Virus record (IMG/VR): IMGVR_UViG_3300027805_000021
Coordinates: 1-51,347 of that record
Reading direction: 5' to 3' (one strand)
Length of the DNA stretch: 51,347 nt
Source: a virus
Under the pieces are notes generated by a model that saw nothing but the letters and a program-made list of their open reading frames with translations, made no database searches and had not been told where the DNA came from. Within the stretch, counting starts at the first letter, position 1; every line of letters starts with the position of its first letter. The position numbers and the translations under genes are program-made. Below, piece after piece: positions 23,895 through 33,200 of this stretch.

Positions 23895-24281
23895 TTAATT
23901 AGTAGGTGTTTTTAAATCTTCAAGTGCTTTTTGTAAAAAAAGAATTTCTCTACTCGATAATTCCATATTTTCAGATATTTGAATTATTTCATTGTCTATA
24001 TCGTCATCTATAGCGGATGTTTCCTTTTTAATATAGTCTATTTTCTTGGTACATTTAGGTAAAACTATTCTATAGAAATCTACAAAAGGAAAATCTGAAA
24101 TCTTAAACATCCATCTGTTTGTTGTAGCATTTATTATATTAACAGTGTCAGAATCCACCATAGACAACCATCTATTAAAAATAAAATGATAAACATTAAA
24201 ATTAGATGGTTTATATTTTGAATTTTTCAAAACCCAATTTATAACCCCGAAAAGATTAGTTTTGTCTTCTCTTTTTTTCAT
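23895..24281 (-). CDS. 62: Clamp-loader small subunit gp62-like
   Basis: This 128-residue protein is shorter than T4 gp62 (187) but in the size range of marine T4-like phages. The pattern NVYHFIFNRWLSMVDSDTVN followed by FYRIVLPKCTKKIDYIKK matches gp62 proteins, where the INR-x-LSM and PK-x-x-x-x-YIKK segments recur. One gp62 with four gp44 subunits loads the clamp. The C-terminus is acidic and helical. The separation from gp44 (12 kb away, in another operon) differs from T4. Confidence 0.72.
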   Translation of the reverse strand: MKKREDKTNLFGVINWVLKNSKYKPSNFNVYHFIFNRWLSMVDSDTVNIINATTNRWMFKISDFPFVDFYRIVLPKCTKKIDYIKKETSAIDDDIDNEIIQISENMELSSREILFLQKALEDLKTPTN

Positions 24282-24283
24282 TA

Positions 24284-24955
24284 TTAATAAAGTTGTTTAA
24301 ATTTATTTGCGCTTTCTTGCCATTCTGGTGTATTCATAGAATCGCCTAAACCAAAATGTGTTACCTTTATTGGATACACTCCCATTTTTAATTTATTGGA
24401 ATTTGCTCTTAAACAAAAAGATATATCATAATGATGAAAATTAAAATTTTCATCAAATCTAGTATTTGTATCCAATAATCTATTAACATTAACTCCTATA
24501 AACAAACCATCTAAAATCAAAGCACGGGAATCCGTATCACCAAAAGTACTAGTCCATACCTTTTTATCTTTTGAATGGGAAACTTCTCCCACCCAATCAT
24601 TTCTATCCGACATTAAATGCCATGCTGACATAGGAGAACCCAAGTTACACTTTTTAGATCCTGCTAAACCAACTATGTCATATTTCTCAAAAGCTAACTG
24701 CAATTTTTCTTCAAAGAATAAATCTTCTATCAATACATCATCGTGTATAAAAATAACATATTTGTCTCTATTTTCTTCTGTTATAAAAGAATTATATATT
24801 TTAGGCAACCCTTCCTTGTTTTCGGTTATTGCTGTACACTTGTTCGATATTCCTATCTTATCTAAAGACAGACGTAATTGTGAATTTTTTTTGAAATCTT
24901 CTAAATTATATTGTGTTGCGGTTACAATTTTATATTGGTTGTTTATTTTGTTCAT
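24284..24955 (-). CDS. Glycosyltransferase, StrF-like GT-A family
   Basis: This 223-residue protein has YVIFIHDDVLIED near residue 70, where HDD is the metal and sugar-nucleotide site, followed by YDIVGLAGSKK, VWTSTFGDTDSRALILDG, and NFHHYDISFCLRA near 180. This order is seen in StrF-type and related GT2 proteins. It is a different branch from the trio at the left end. It is the first gene of the operon leading to gp62. The substrate is unknown. Confidence 0.75.
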   Translation of the reverse strand: MNKINNQYKIVTATQYNLEDFKKNSQLRLSLDKIGISNKCTAITENKEGLPKIYNSFITEENRDKYVIFIHDDVLIEDLFFEEKLQLAFEKYDIVGLAGSKKCNLGSPMSAWHLMSDRNDWVGEVSHSKDKKVWTSTFGDTDSRALILDGLFIGVNVNRLLDTNTRFDENFNFHHYDISFCLRANSNKLKMGVYPIKVTHFGLGDSMNTPEWQESANKFKQLY

Positions 24956-24974
24956 GTGAAAAGTAAATATATAA

Positions 24975-24982
24975 GATAAATA
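24975..24982 (+). promoter_or_regulatory. Late-promoter-like element
   Basis: GATAAATA on the plus strand ends 6 bases before the ATG at 24989. A second partial element, GTAAATA, lies a few bases upstream. Confidence 0.5.
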
Positions 24983-24988
24983 ATTCTA

Positions 24989-25570
24989 ATGAATAATTTG
25001 AGAAAGTCAAAAAAGAAAAACATGAAAACAAAAAAAGCGCACTCTGAAGTAAAAAGAATTTTAAATTCTAATATACAAAGATTAGATTTAAACGAAAGTT
25101 CAGATATACCTTTTGTTAAAAATTTTTTATATTCTTTAATTAAAGAACAAGAAGATATTGTTCCAGAACAAGACCCAAAAAATCCAAAAACTCCCAATGA
25201 TTTTACACCGGAACAAAATCAAAAAGATCTAGAAAATTCATTAGATCCTAATACCGATCCTTCTCAATTTGATGTTGAGGGTGTAGCACCAGAACTAACA
25301 GTTCAAAATATCGAAAAGGTTTTAGACTGGTCTAAAAAACTTGATGAATTTGCAATGTTCTTAAATAGTCCACAGGAAGATTCTTTACATAAAATCCTTG
25401 CTGATAATGATAGAGCAGGTAGTTTGCTTAGAGGTGTTACCAGAAAAGCATCGGATTCCATAACCAGAATTGCTGGTGAAATTGAAAAACTAAAAGCAGT
25501 ATTGGATACATATATCAACACTGCACCTAAGAAATTACGCGATACTGAACAGTTAAAAATGGGAAGTTAA
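24989..25570 (+). CDS. Hypothetical late protein
   Basis: This is a 193-residue protein standing alone on the plus strand among leftward genes, with a late-type promoter element. The N-terminus is very basic (RKSKKKNMKTKKAHSEVKR). The middle is Pro/Asp/Asn-rich and probably disordered. The C-terminal 90 residues are helical (LDWSKKLDEFAMFLNS, then LRGVTRKASDSITRIAGEIE). A structural or head-associated role would fit its promoter, but no family is recognised. The end overlaps the primase gene by 4 bases, tail to tail. Confidence 0.55.
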   Translation: MNNLRKSKKKNMKTKKAHSEVKRILNSNIQRLDLNESSDIPFVKNFLYSLIKEQEDIVPEQDPKNPKTPNDFTPEQNQKDLENSLDPNTDPSQFDVEGVAPELTVQNIEKVLDWSKKLDEFAMFLNSPQEDSLHKILADNDRAGSLLRGVTRKASDSITRIAGEIEKLKAVLDTYINTAPKKLRDTEQLKMGS

Positions 25571-26523
25571 AAAATACTATTAAGTATTATTTGATAATCG
25601 ATTTCGTCCAAGTTTTCCTTAACTGCCAAATCATTAAAATCTTTAAATTTCATATCGGGAGTCCACATAAAAACATGTTCTCCCTTTTCTATTAATTCGT
25701 TAGTTTTTTCTTTTGCTGTATTATCAAAAGAAGGATTGTCCAATACCCATATTTTTTTGTGAAATGGATATTCATTAAGTTGTTTTCTTTGTAGTTGGTT
25801 CAAGGTTAAACCAGCAGCACTTACTGAATTTTTTACAAACATTGAATCTATTGGACCTTCAAATATAAAAATGTATTCTAATGATACATCTATATTATCG
25901 ATTCCAAATAATGATTTTTCATATCCAACTTTTCCTAAATACTTTGGATTAGAACCATCTAATGATCTTGTTTGATAAAAAATAACTTTATTAAATCTAT
26001 CATAAAATGGTATACATAACCTATTTTTGTGATAAATGTCAGTAAAGCTAATATATAAGCTTTTGGATCTATTTACAGCAGTATCAAGTTTTCTGTTTTT
26101 ACAGTATTCTACAGCAGTATTAAATATTTTATTTTTAGAATAAAATTTATTTTGAATAGAATCAAAAATATTTATAGAATCATATGGCAAAGAAGGTAAT
26201 TCCCTTTTCTTTGAAACAAATGGTGTTGTTTTTTTAAAAACATCTATAGAAGTATTGTTTTCTTTTATTTCACAGAAAATTTCTTCTGGTGAAGAATTTG
26301 AAACTTCACATATCCATTTCAAGGCATTCCAAGACCTAGAACAATTAAAACAATAGAATGTATTAGATGTTGGATAATAATATAATCTTTTTTTACTACC
26401 CCAACTACTTCCTTCTCTACAGATAGGACAACTTGCATTGTAAACATTGTCGTATCTTTTGTGCTCAGGATCTCCGGAGTATGCGTAAAACTTATTTAAG
26501 ATATAAGTTTCTGGTATTTTCAT
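25567..26523 (-). CDS. 61: DNA primase gp61-like
   Basis: This 318-residue protein (T4 gp61 is 342) has a zinc-binding domain at residues 32-61 with CPIC and CFNC pairs (C32, C35, C58, C61). The TOPRIM core includes YIFIFEGPIDSMF and KIWVLDNPSFDN. It makes RNA primers for lagging-strand synthesis with the gp41 helicase, which is not in this window. A sigma-70-like promoter directly precedes the ATG, suggesting early expression. Confidence 0.9.
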   Translation of the reverse strand: MKIPETYILNKFYAYSGDPEHKRYDNVYNASCPICREGSSWGSKKRLYYYPTSNTFYCFNCSRSWNALKWICEVSNSSPEEIFCEIKENNTSIDVFKKTTPFVSKKRELPSLPYDSINIFDSIQNKFYSKNKIFNTAVEYCKNRKLDTAVNRSKSLYISFTDIYHKNRLCIPFYDRFNKVIFYQTRSLDGSNPKYLGKVGYEKSLFGIDNIDVSLEYIFIFEGPIDSMFVKNSVSAAGLTLNQLQRKQLNEYPFHKKIWVLDNPSFDNTAKEKTNELIEKGEHVFMWTPDMKFKDFNDLAVKENLDEIDYQIILNSIF

Positions 26524-26529
26524 AAAACC

Positions 26530-26557
26530 AGAATACTAGTTTTTAAAAATATGTCAA
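26530..26557 (-). promoter_or_regulatory. Sigma-70-like promoter before primase
   Basis: On the minus strand TTGACA (26557-26552) and TATTCT (26535-26530) are separated by 16 bases. The -10 box lies 6 bases before the primase ATG at 26523, so the leader would be very short or absent. The spacing is the same as in the promoter at 8258. Confidence 0.45.
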
Positions 26558-27045
26558 TTAAATTTGTTCTCTAGGTTATCAAAAACCGAATCATCGAAAC
26601 TAAAGTCTTCAGAGTTTTCTTGTTCACCAGTTTCTTGATCTGATGTTTCTTCGTTTGAATTTTCATCTTCGGAAGATTCATTCTCTGTAGAATCTTCATC
26701 ATCTTTCTCTTCAAATGGAGAGAAAGATTTTCTTTCTTTTATAAAGAATTTTATAAATTCGTTAGCATTGAATTCGACTGGACTTTTCTTATCAAAATTA
26801 TGCTTTAAGTTGTTTTCTATTATAGATTTAATTTTAGAAATGGTAAAACGATTTTCTTCATTATCTTGTTTTAAAAATTCTAAAATTTTTGAATATATAG
26901 GTTTACTTAAATTATCATCGGACATTTTTTCGATATAATTTTCAATATCATCAAAATCCAATGAAATTTCTTTGGAATGATCTGTCTTTGGTCTTCCTTC
27001 TAAAAGGGTTTCTAAATAGTTTTCAACTAAAATGTCAAATTTCAT
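26554..27045 (-). CDS. Acidic protein with capsid-targeting-like N-terminus
   Basis: This 163-residue protein begins MKFDILVENYLETLLEGRP, an amphipathic helix ending in LLE before Gly, like a gp21-cleaved leader. Residues 20-110 are helical. The last 50 are a Glu/Asp/Ser/Asn-rich acidic tail ending DDSVFDNLENKFN. TGTAAATA ends 5 bases before the ATG, so it is probably a late gene. An acidic internal head or scaffold-associated protein is plausible. No family is recognised. Confidence 0.55.
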   Translation of the reverse strand: MKFDILVENYLETLLEGRPKTDHSKEISLDFDDIENYIEKMSDDNLSKPIYSKILEFLKQDNEENRFTISKIKSIIENNLKHNFDKKSPVEFNANEFIKFFIKERKSFSPFEEKDDEDSTENESSEDENSNEETSDQETGEQENSEDFSFDDSVFDNLENKFN

Positions 27046-27050
27046 ACCAA

Positions 27051-27058
27051 TATTTACA
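27051..27058 (-). promoter_or_regulatory. Late-promoter-like element
   Basis: TGTAAATA on the minus strand ends 5 bases before the ATG at 27045 and overlaps the 3' end of the kinase-like gene. Confidence 0.45.
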
Positions 27059-27704
27059 ATTTAAATGTAGCAGGTACGATATCTGATATTAAACTTTGCT
27101 CTTCACCAAATGGTTTACCTTCTTTAGTAATATAAAGTTCGGTCATTTTAATTCTTTGCTCTGGATTACCAAAAATTTCAATCAAAGCAGGACATTCATT
27201 TGTAGGGAAAACTCTACCATCTGCTCGGAGATATGATTGTTGAAATACTTTAAAGATATTATCAATTTCTTCTCTATAGATTGGATCGATATCTCTAAGT
27301 TCATTATCTTCTAATGGAACCTCGGCCACCTTTGTTAAGGGAAAGAAAAAAATAACATCAAACATTTTTAAGGTTTCCCTTACAATAAGTCTGGTTTCTT
27401 CTAGAAACCTATCAGAAACCTTTTCTTGTAAATTCAACCAAGATGAATATGCTAAATTATCCAAAACACACCTATCCAAAATAACAAAATCTTTTTTTGA
27501 AGATTCTATAGTTTGATCTACTAGAAAATTTAGTATTTGTTTTTGAGACTCTTCTGTTCCATCTTTGCTGTGTCTGATTTTATCGTTCTTGATCAAATCT
27601 CTATAAGAAGATTGTGACGTTTCATACATAGGCCAATTTTTTAAAAAATCTTGAACATATGTTGTTTTTCCTGTACTGTGAGTTCCTACTGTTGCTATTT
27701 TCAT
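27054..27704 (-). CDS. P-loop kinase-like ATPase (AAA_28/NadR-like)
   Basis: This 216-residue protein has Walker A GTHSTGKTT at residues 7-15 and a Walker B-like strand FVILDRCVLDNLAYSSW near 88. A helical lid follows (RFLEETRLIVRETLKMFDV), then IFFFPLTKVAEVPLEDNELR. This layout resembles the NadR kinase/AAA_28 group of small-molecule and nucleotide kinases. A nucleotide or nicotinamide-riboside type substrate is possible but cannot be read here. It is followed 8 bases later by the next leftward gene. Confidence 0.65.
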   Translation of the reverse strand: MKIATVGTHSTGKTTYVQDFLKNWPMYETSQSSYRDLIKNDKIRHSKDGTEESQKQILNFLVDQTIESSKKDFVILDRCVLDNLAYSSWLNLQEKVSDRFLEETRLIVRETLKMFDVIFFFPLTKVAEVPLEDNELRDIDPIYREEIDNIFKVFQQSYLRADGRVFPTNECPALIEIFGNPEQRIKMTELYITKEGKPFGEEQSLISDIVPATFKL

Positions 27705-27711
27705 ATAGTTT

Positions 27712-27966
27712 TTATTTTTTTAATTCTGGAAAGTAATTTAAAATATCTTCCGTATTTTCTTCTGAAAATACAGAATTTTCAATCTGAGAAATATATAAAT
27801 TCTCTGTTGGTATATTAGTATATTGTAATCTTAATTTTTTGCATATTTCTACCATTTTAGAAATATCTTCTTTATACCAATCTGCACAAATATCAACAGA
27901 AGATGAGAAAAGTAAAGATTCTAATATATATTTTAATTCTTCTTGGGAAAGTTTTAATTCGATCAT
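27712..27966 (-). CDS. Small hypothetical protein
   Basis: This is an 84-residue helical protein. IELKLSQEELKYILESLLFS followed by DICADWYKEDISKMVEICKK gives a two-helix pattern with conserved-looking Trp, Tyr and Cys residues. It is probably a compact regulatory or adapter protein. No enzyme motif is seen and I do not know its function. It precedes the kinase-like gene by 7 bases. Confidence 0.5.
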   Translation of the reverse strand: MIELKLSQEELKYILESLLFSSSVDICADWYKEDISKMVEICKKLRLQYTNIPTENLYISQIENSVFSEENTEDILNYFPELKK

Positions 27967-28004
27967 TAAAACTATTATATTATAAAATTAAAATAAATCA
28001 AATA

Positions 28005-28352
28005 TTAAAAGCTATTTTCTGGAAAATTTGATTGTGTACTATCTAAAAATGATTGAAGTGTTTTTTCTGCTTCTTTTGGTTCGGTTTCTATTTTTTTTTC
28101 TAAATCAGACAAACTGTTTCTTTTGTCTGTATCGTTTTTATATGCCATAATCAATGCTTTTTGAACCATTAAAAGCAATGCTTTATATTTTTCTTCATTT
28201 AAATCAATAGTTTCTTCTGTTGGTAATTCGGAATCTAATACTTCAGTAGGTTGAGGTTGTTGAACAGAAGGATCTTCTGCCATCATTTCATCAGCCTGTT
28301 GTTCTGTTAAATATTGTCTTGCTGCTTTGTCGAATATATCTTTAAATTTCAT
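28005..28352 (-). CDS. Small acidic protein with capsid-targeting-like N-terminus
   Basis: This 115-residue protein begins MKFKDIFDKAARQYLTEQQ, an amphipathic helix ending in LTE. An acidic Pro/Gln/Glu-rich middle follows, then a helix (EEKYKALLLMVQKALIMAYK) and a C-terminal region ending in SNFPENSF. Two copies of TATAAATA upstream suggest strong late expression. By composition it could be an internal head or core component. No family is recognised. Confidence 0.55.
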   Translation of the reverse strand: MKFKDIFDKAARQYLTEQQADEMMAEDPSVQQPQPTEVLDSELPTEETIDLNEEKYKALLLMVQKALIMAYKNDTDKRNSLSDLEKKIETEPKEAEKTLQSFLDSTQSNFPENSF

Positions 28353-28358
28353 TTTATA

Positions 28359-28375
28359 TATTTATATTATTTATA
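28359..28375 (-). promoter_or_regulatory. Tandem perfect late promoter elements
   Basis: Two perfect TATAAATA boxes on the minus strand (28359-28366 and 28368-28375) lie 6 and 15 bases before the ATG at 28352. This is the only place in the window where the element is doubled. Confidence 0.6.
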
Positions 28376-28409
28376 CAGTAATTTACAATATTTTGATTAA
28401 GTAATAATA

Positions 28410-30215
28410 ATGGACGAGAGTTTTATATTTAACAAAAATTCATATGTGGCATTTGATGGCACAAGTTTAAGAGATATAATCATAGATAGATTAAATCGAG
28501 GAAAAGTTTTTACCGATCAAAATTATCAAGGTTCTAATATCTCTGCTATTATAGATGTTATATCATATTCTTTTAGTAATTTATTATTTTATCTAAATAA
28601 AACATCATCGGAAAGTTTGTTTTCTGAATCTCAATTATATGAGAACATGAATAGAATTGTCAAGCTTTTAAATTATAAACCAGTGGGTCCACAAGGACAA
28701 ACTATTCCTGTTAAACTAACAGTGACAAATATTCCAAAGGGTAATTATATTATACCTAAGTATAGTTATATAAATGTTGGAAGTACAACATATTCATTTA
28801 ATGATGATGTATCTTTTTCCAAATTAACAGATTCTTTGGTAGAAGAAATAACCATACTTGATAATAAAGTAACACTAAGAGAAGGTTTTTTTCAAGAATA
28901 TCCATTATATACATCTGGTGGAATAGATAATGAAAAAATTTATTTATCGGTTGATTCAAAAGTAACAGTAGACAACTTTAATATTTTTGTATATGTTAAA
29001 AAATATAATACCGACACATGGCAAAGATGGACAAGAGTACAAGATTTGTTTTTAAATAAAGCTACAGACACTGTATATGAAGTAAGGTACAATGAAAATA
29101 AAAGATATGAAATAACATTTGGTGATGATATAAATGGTAAAAAAATAGAAAAAGGAGATTCTGTTGCTATCTATTATTTAAAAATAAATCCAGATATCCA
29201 AAATGTTGGAGTTGGTGCTATGAATTTAGTTCCTACGATATTATATAATTCTATTCAATTTACAAAAATTTTATCCGATACTGGTATAGATGCAGGAAAT
29301 TATTTAAATTCAAATGGTTGTTTAAATGTAAAAATAAGCAATGAATTTCCATCTACTGCATATTCACCAGAAGAAACTGTAGATAGTATTAGAAAAAATG
29401 CACCACAAAATTTTAAATCTCAAAATAGATTGGTAACAGCATCAGATTATGAAATTTTTATTAAAAGCAATTATAAAAATTTAATATCTGATATTAAATT
29501 GTTAAACAATGATGAATATTTAAAACAACATATAAAATATCTTTATGATAATGGATTAAAAAATCCTCAACAAGATACAAAAATATTATACAATCAAATT
29601 AAATTTGCAAATTCTTGTAATTTTAACAATTTATATGTATATATGATTCCATCAAATCAAGGACAGGAATACTTAACACCATCTCAAAAAGAATTTATTT
29701 TAGAAGGACTTAAAGAAGTAAAAACCATAACAACTCAAATAATTCCAATAGATCCGGTTTATGTATATATGGATTTTTATTTAAAAAGTTCAGAAGGTTC
29801 AAGTATAAATTTAGCCGATATAAATCAAACTAAAATTTTGATAAACAAATCATTTAACACAAGAAGAGCATCTTCGGCAATTGCATTGGAAATTAAAAAA
29901 ATATTCGATGATTCTTTCTCAAGAGAAAATTCTAAATTAGGACAAATTATAGACATATATCAAATAGCAAACAATATAGTTAATATTGATGGAGTAGATA
30001 GTATACAGACATATAGATCCGATATAAATCTAACTATAGACGGTTTATCTTTTGTTGTTTGGAATCCAACATATCCAGAAACCGATGTTAATGTGTTTAC
30101 ACAAAATTTAACAATAGAAAATTTCAAATTTCCTATTTTTAACAATATAGAAAATATTTTAGATAGAATAGAAATAGTAGAAAAATCAAATAGTATAAAA
30201 ATAGCAGATTTTTAA
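28410..30215 (+). CDS. 6: Baseplate wedge protein gp6-like
   Basis: This 601-residue protein (T4 gp6 is 660) has the gp6/baseplate J-like pattern: SYVAFDGTSLRDIIIDRLN, NYQGSNISAIIDVISYSFSN, LYENMNRIVKLLNYKPVGPQ, then RYEITFGDDINGKKIEKGD and APQNFKSQNRLVTASDYEIF. It dimerises to build the inner baseplate ring. It opens the long rightward baseplate and fibre operon. The ATG follows GATTAAGTAATAATA, a variant of the TAAGTAT element, with no Shine-Dalgarno. Confidence 0.9.
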   Translation: MDESFIFNKNSYVAFDGTSLRDIIIDRLNRGKVFTDQNYQGSNISAIIDVISYSFSNLLFYLNKTSSESLFSESQLYENMNRIVKLLNYKPVGPQGQTIPVKLTVTNIPKGNYIIPKYSYINVGSTTYSFNDDVSFSKLTDSLVEEITILDNKVTLREGFFQEYPLYTSGGIDNEKIYLSVDSKVTVDNFNIFVYVKKYNTDTWQRWTRVQDLFLNKATDTVYEVRYNENKRYEITFGDDINGKKIEKGDSVAIYYLKINPDIQNVGVGAMNLVPTILYNSIQFTKILSDTGIDAGNYLNSNGCLNVKISNEFPSTAYSPEETVDSIRKNAPQNFKSQNRLVTASDYEIFIKSNYKNLISDIKLLNNDEYLKQHIKYLYDNGLKNPQQDTKILYNQIKFANSCNFNNLYVYMIPSNQGQEYLTPSQKEFILEGLKEVKTITTQIIPIDPVYVYMDFYLKSSEGSSINLADINQTKILINKSFNTRRASSAIALEIKKIFDDSFSRENSKLGQIIDIYQIANNIVNIDGVDSIQTYRSDINLTIDGLSFVVWNPTYPETDVNVFTQNLTIENFKFPIFNNIENILDRIEIVEKSNSIKIADF

Positions 30216-30224
30216 TATATTTTT

Positions 30225-33200
30225 ATGGGAAGTTTATCGATCAATTTAAATAGAGAAACGGGATATACTAAGGCTACTACTTTTAGTGTATCTGTAAGTT
30301 ATGCACCATTAGACGAGTTAATAAAAATAAAATGGAATTTTGGTGATGGGGCTATTATATACGATAAAACAGAATTGGATCACTACTATGCCGTACCCGG
30401 TAAATATGATATAAATCTATTTGCATTTACAAATACTGATGTTTTAACAGCAAAAAGAACAGTAAAAGTTGAAAATTATGTAAAAGATTCCATATACTTT
30501 AACGTAATTCCTCCACCGTCATTTGCAGGACATATAAATCGTTATCCTTTTAGAATAAACATTACTACCGCATCTGTAGGTGAAAACATAGTGGATTTAT
30601 ATGCTCAATATTCCAGATCATATCCATATCAAGAACCTCAAAATAAATGGTCATTTCTAAAACCACAGTGGAGATTTTTGGATTTAGATGGAAATCAAAT
30701 TTGGAACATCAAGACAGTAGATTCTCCTTTAAAAATAACAGCAGATGGTATAGTAGATCAAATAAATGGAACTACGGTTGGAGTTTCTGGTTATGCGGAT
30801 TTTTATTTTGTTGATGACATATATAACAATGATTTGGCTTTTAATGGAGATAACTATACAACATTGTGGGCTACTCTCCAAACAAGTGGAAGAAGAGTAG
30901 TGAGCGATAGTTTTAATGCCGATCTGACACTACCAGGCTTCGCTAATAGCACAGCTAGGGCATTTGCACCTTATATGGTGTTAAAAAGGTTTCCAGAAAA
31001 ATTGTTAATTACAGAAAATGGATTGCGTCCACATTCAAATCCAAGATGGTCAGGTTCGGTTCAACCAGTAATAATAAAAGCAGGATTCAATGATAGTTTT
31101 CCCGACGATTGGGTTGATGGAAATGGTATATTACAATATGAACCTTTTGCTAAATATATACCTTTAGAACAACCTGACATTTATTTTAGTGCGGGTGTAC
31201 TAAATTTAAGTACAAATTTCACACCAACTCCAAAGTTTCAATGGATAGATGATACGACATACAAAGTTGGAGGTTATTACAAAGGATCTTTTCGAGTAGA
31301 TCCATCGACTCCGTATGCCTTTAGTACATATATAACAGCAGCAGCACTTATTAATACAGAAAATACCACAGCATCTTATTTCAATCCTCATATTTGGTTG
31401 CCAAATCCTAATGCTGGAACCGTATCAGTAGCTCAATATTATAAAAATAACAATTTAGATTTTGGACAAATTGATACTTTAAATTTGCAAAATGCACAGG
31501 TTAAAACTTTTGAAATGCCAGTAATAGATACTGTTGATTTTGAAACTGATGCAATGGCATTAACCGGATTCCATGGCATATACTCAGTAGCATCTTTACC
31601 CGCACCAAACTATCATGCATGGTTATGTGATTCAGAAATGAATATGTTATATAGAGTATCAACAATAGGTGAAATATTATGCTCTGTTGATTTAAACCAA
31701 GTGGTAAAAACAAAAAAATTAGGATATTCTATTCCCAATGTATTAAGTCCTTCTCATATAAGTTTAGATGGCGAAAGAAATATATGGGTTTCTTTACACG
31801 ATACATTATCGGTTTTGAAATTTAATCCAATTGGCGATTTTTTATTTGCTACCACTCCAATAAAAATAAAAGAAAGTTTACCAACTGGTGTATATGATTG
31901 GTTTATACAAAATTCTTATTATCCAACTACTACTGATGATTATGATCAAAGATTAATAGAACCTACTGGTATAGAAACAGACAAAGATAATAATTTATGG
32001 GTTTCTTATTCAAATTATTTAAGTGGATTTGTAACAAAAATAGATAAAAATGGAAATTTACTTTTAACAATAAGTTCTCCGGTTTGTTCATGTCCACAAG
32101 AAATAATATCTGATAAAAACGGCAATGCATGGATATGCAATAATGGAAATGTCTGGGGAGCATTTGGATCAATACAAAAAAGATCTTCCACGGGAGTATT
32201 GTTAAGTACATTCAATGGAATGAGAAGTCCAAATTATTTAACCTTGGACATGAACCAAAATTTGTGGTTTTCGTATGGTTTTAATAAAATAGGATATATT
32301 AATAATATCAGCGGAACAACATTAACATACACAATATCTGGAACTACTCTATGTTTAGCAGATAACATATATGCAGATTATCCAAAATCCAATATAGCAT
32401 TTTCGAAATATCCAAGTAAAATGCCATGGTTCAATGAAAATGAAAATGTGGATGAAACTGCAATAGAAGGGATTGCATGTGATATGAGAAATTATCTATA
32501 TGTTATAAATTCAATCGAAAACATGGTATATGTTTTTGATACGGTTGAAAAGAAAACAATAGATAATTTTTATATTTCGCCACAAGGATTTTTATTCTTT
32601 CAAGACGATCAATTAAAACCAACTAAAATGGAATATTATGAGTGGAATAAATCATTACAAGCCACTGGTGATTGGACAGGCTCTCGTTGGATTAATAAAT
32701 ATGGAGAAAATTATTTACCATACTTTACTACTACCAGTAAATCATTTTATATAACGGGTATATCAGATAAAATAAATTTTTATGATAGATCTGTCTATAC
32801 GGCATTTAAAATAAATGAAGATTTTAATTTAGCAGAAAATATGAAACAATTTGCACATATGCCAATTTTGCAAAAAAGTGAATTTTTCTTCGATGATTTT
32901 TTGGGTAATATTTTTGGAAAAGAACCATTTTATCAAGATGATTTAGCAGTTGTTGCATATGAAAAAATAGCAAATTATGTATCTAATAGTTCTGATCCAG
33001 ATACATGTGAAATACCACAATTATATAATTTGGCACAAATGATAAATTCCGAATCAGAAGATTTACAATTAAATTATCCACCAACTATAAAAAGAATAAT
33101 GGGACTTGCTAGTGTTAATTTGTCAAAATTGATAGGAACAGAATGCAATTGTGGAAGTTCTTTTCAACGACATAATGATTGTGCCAAAGTAGATATATGT

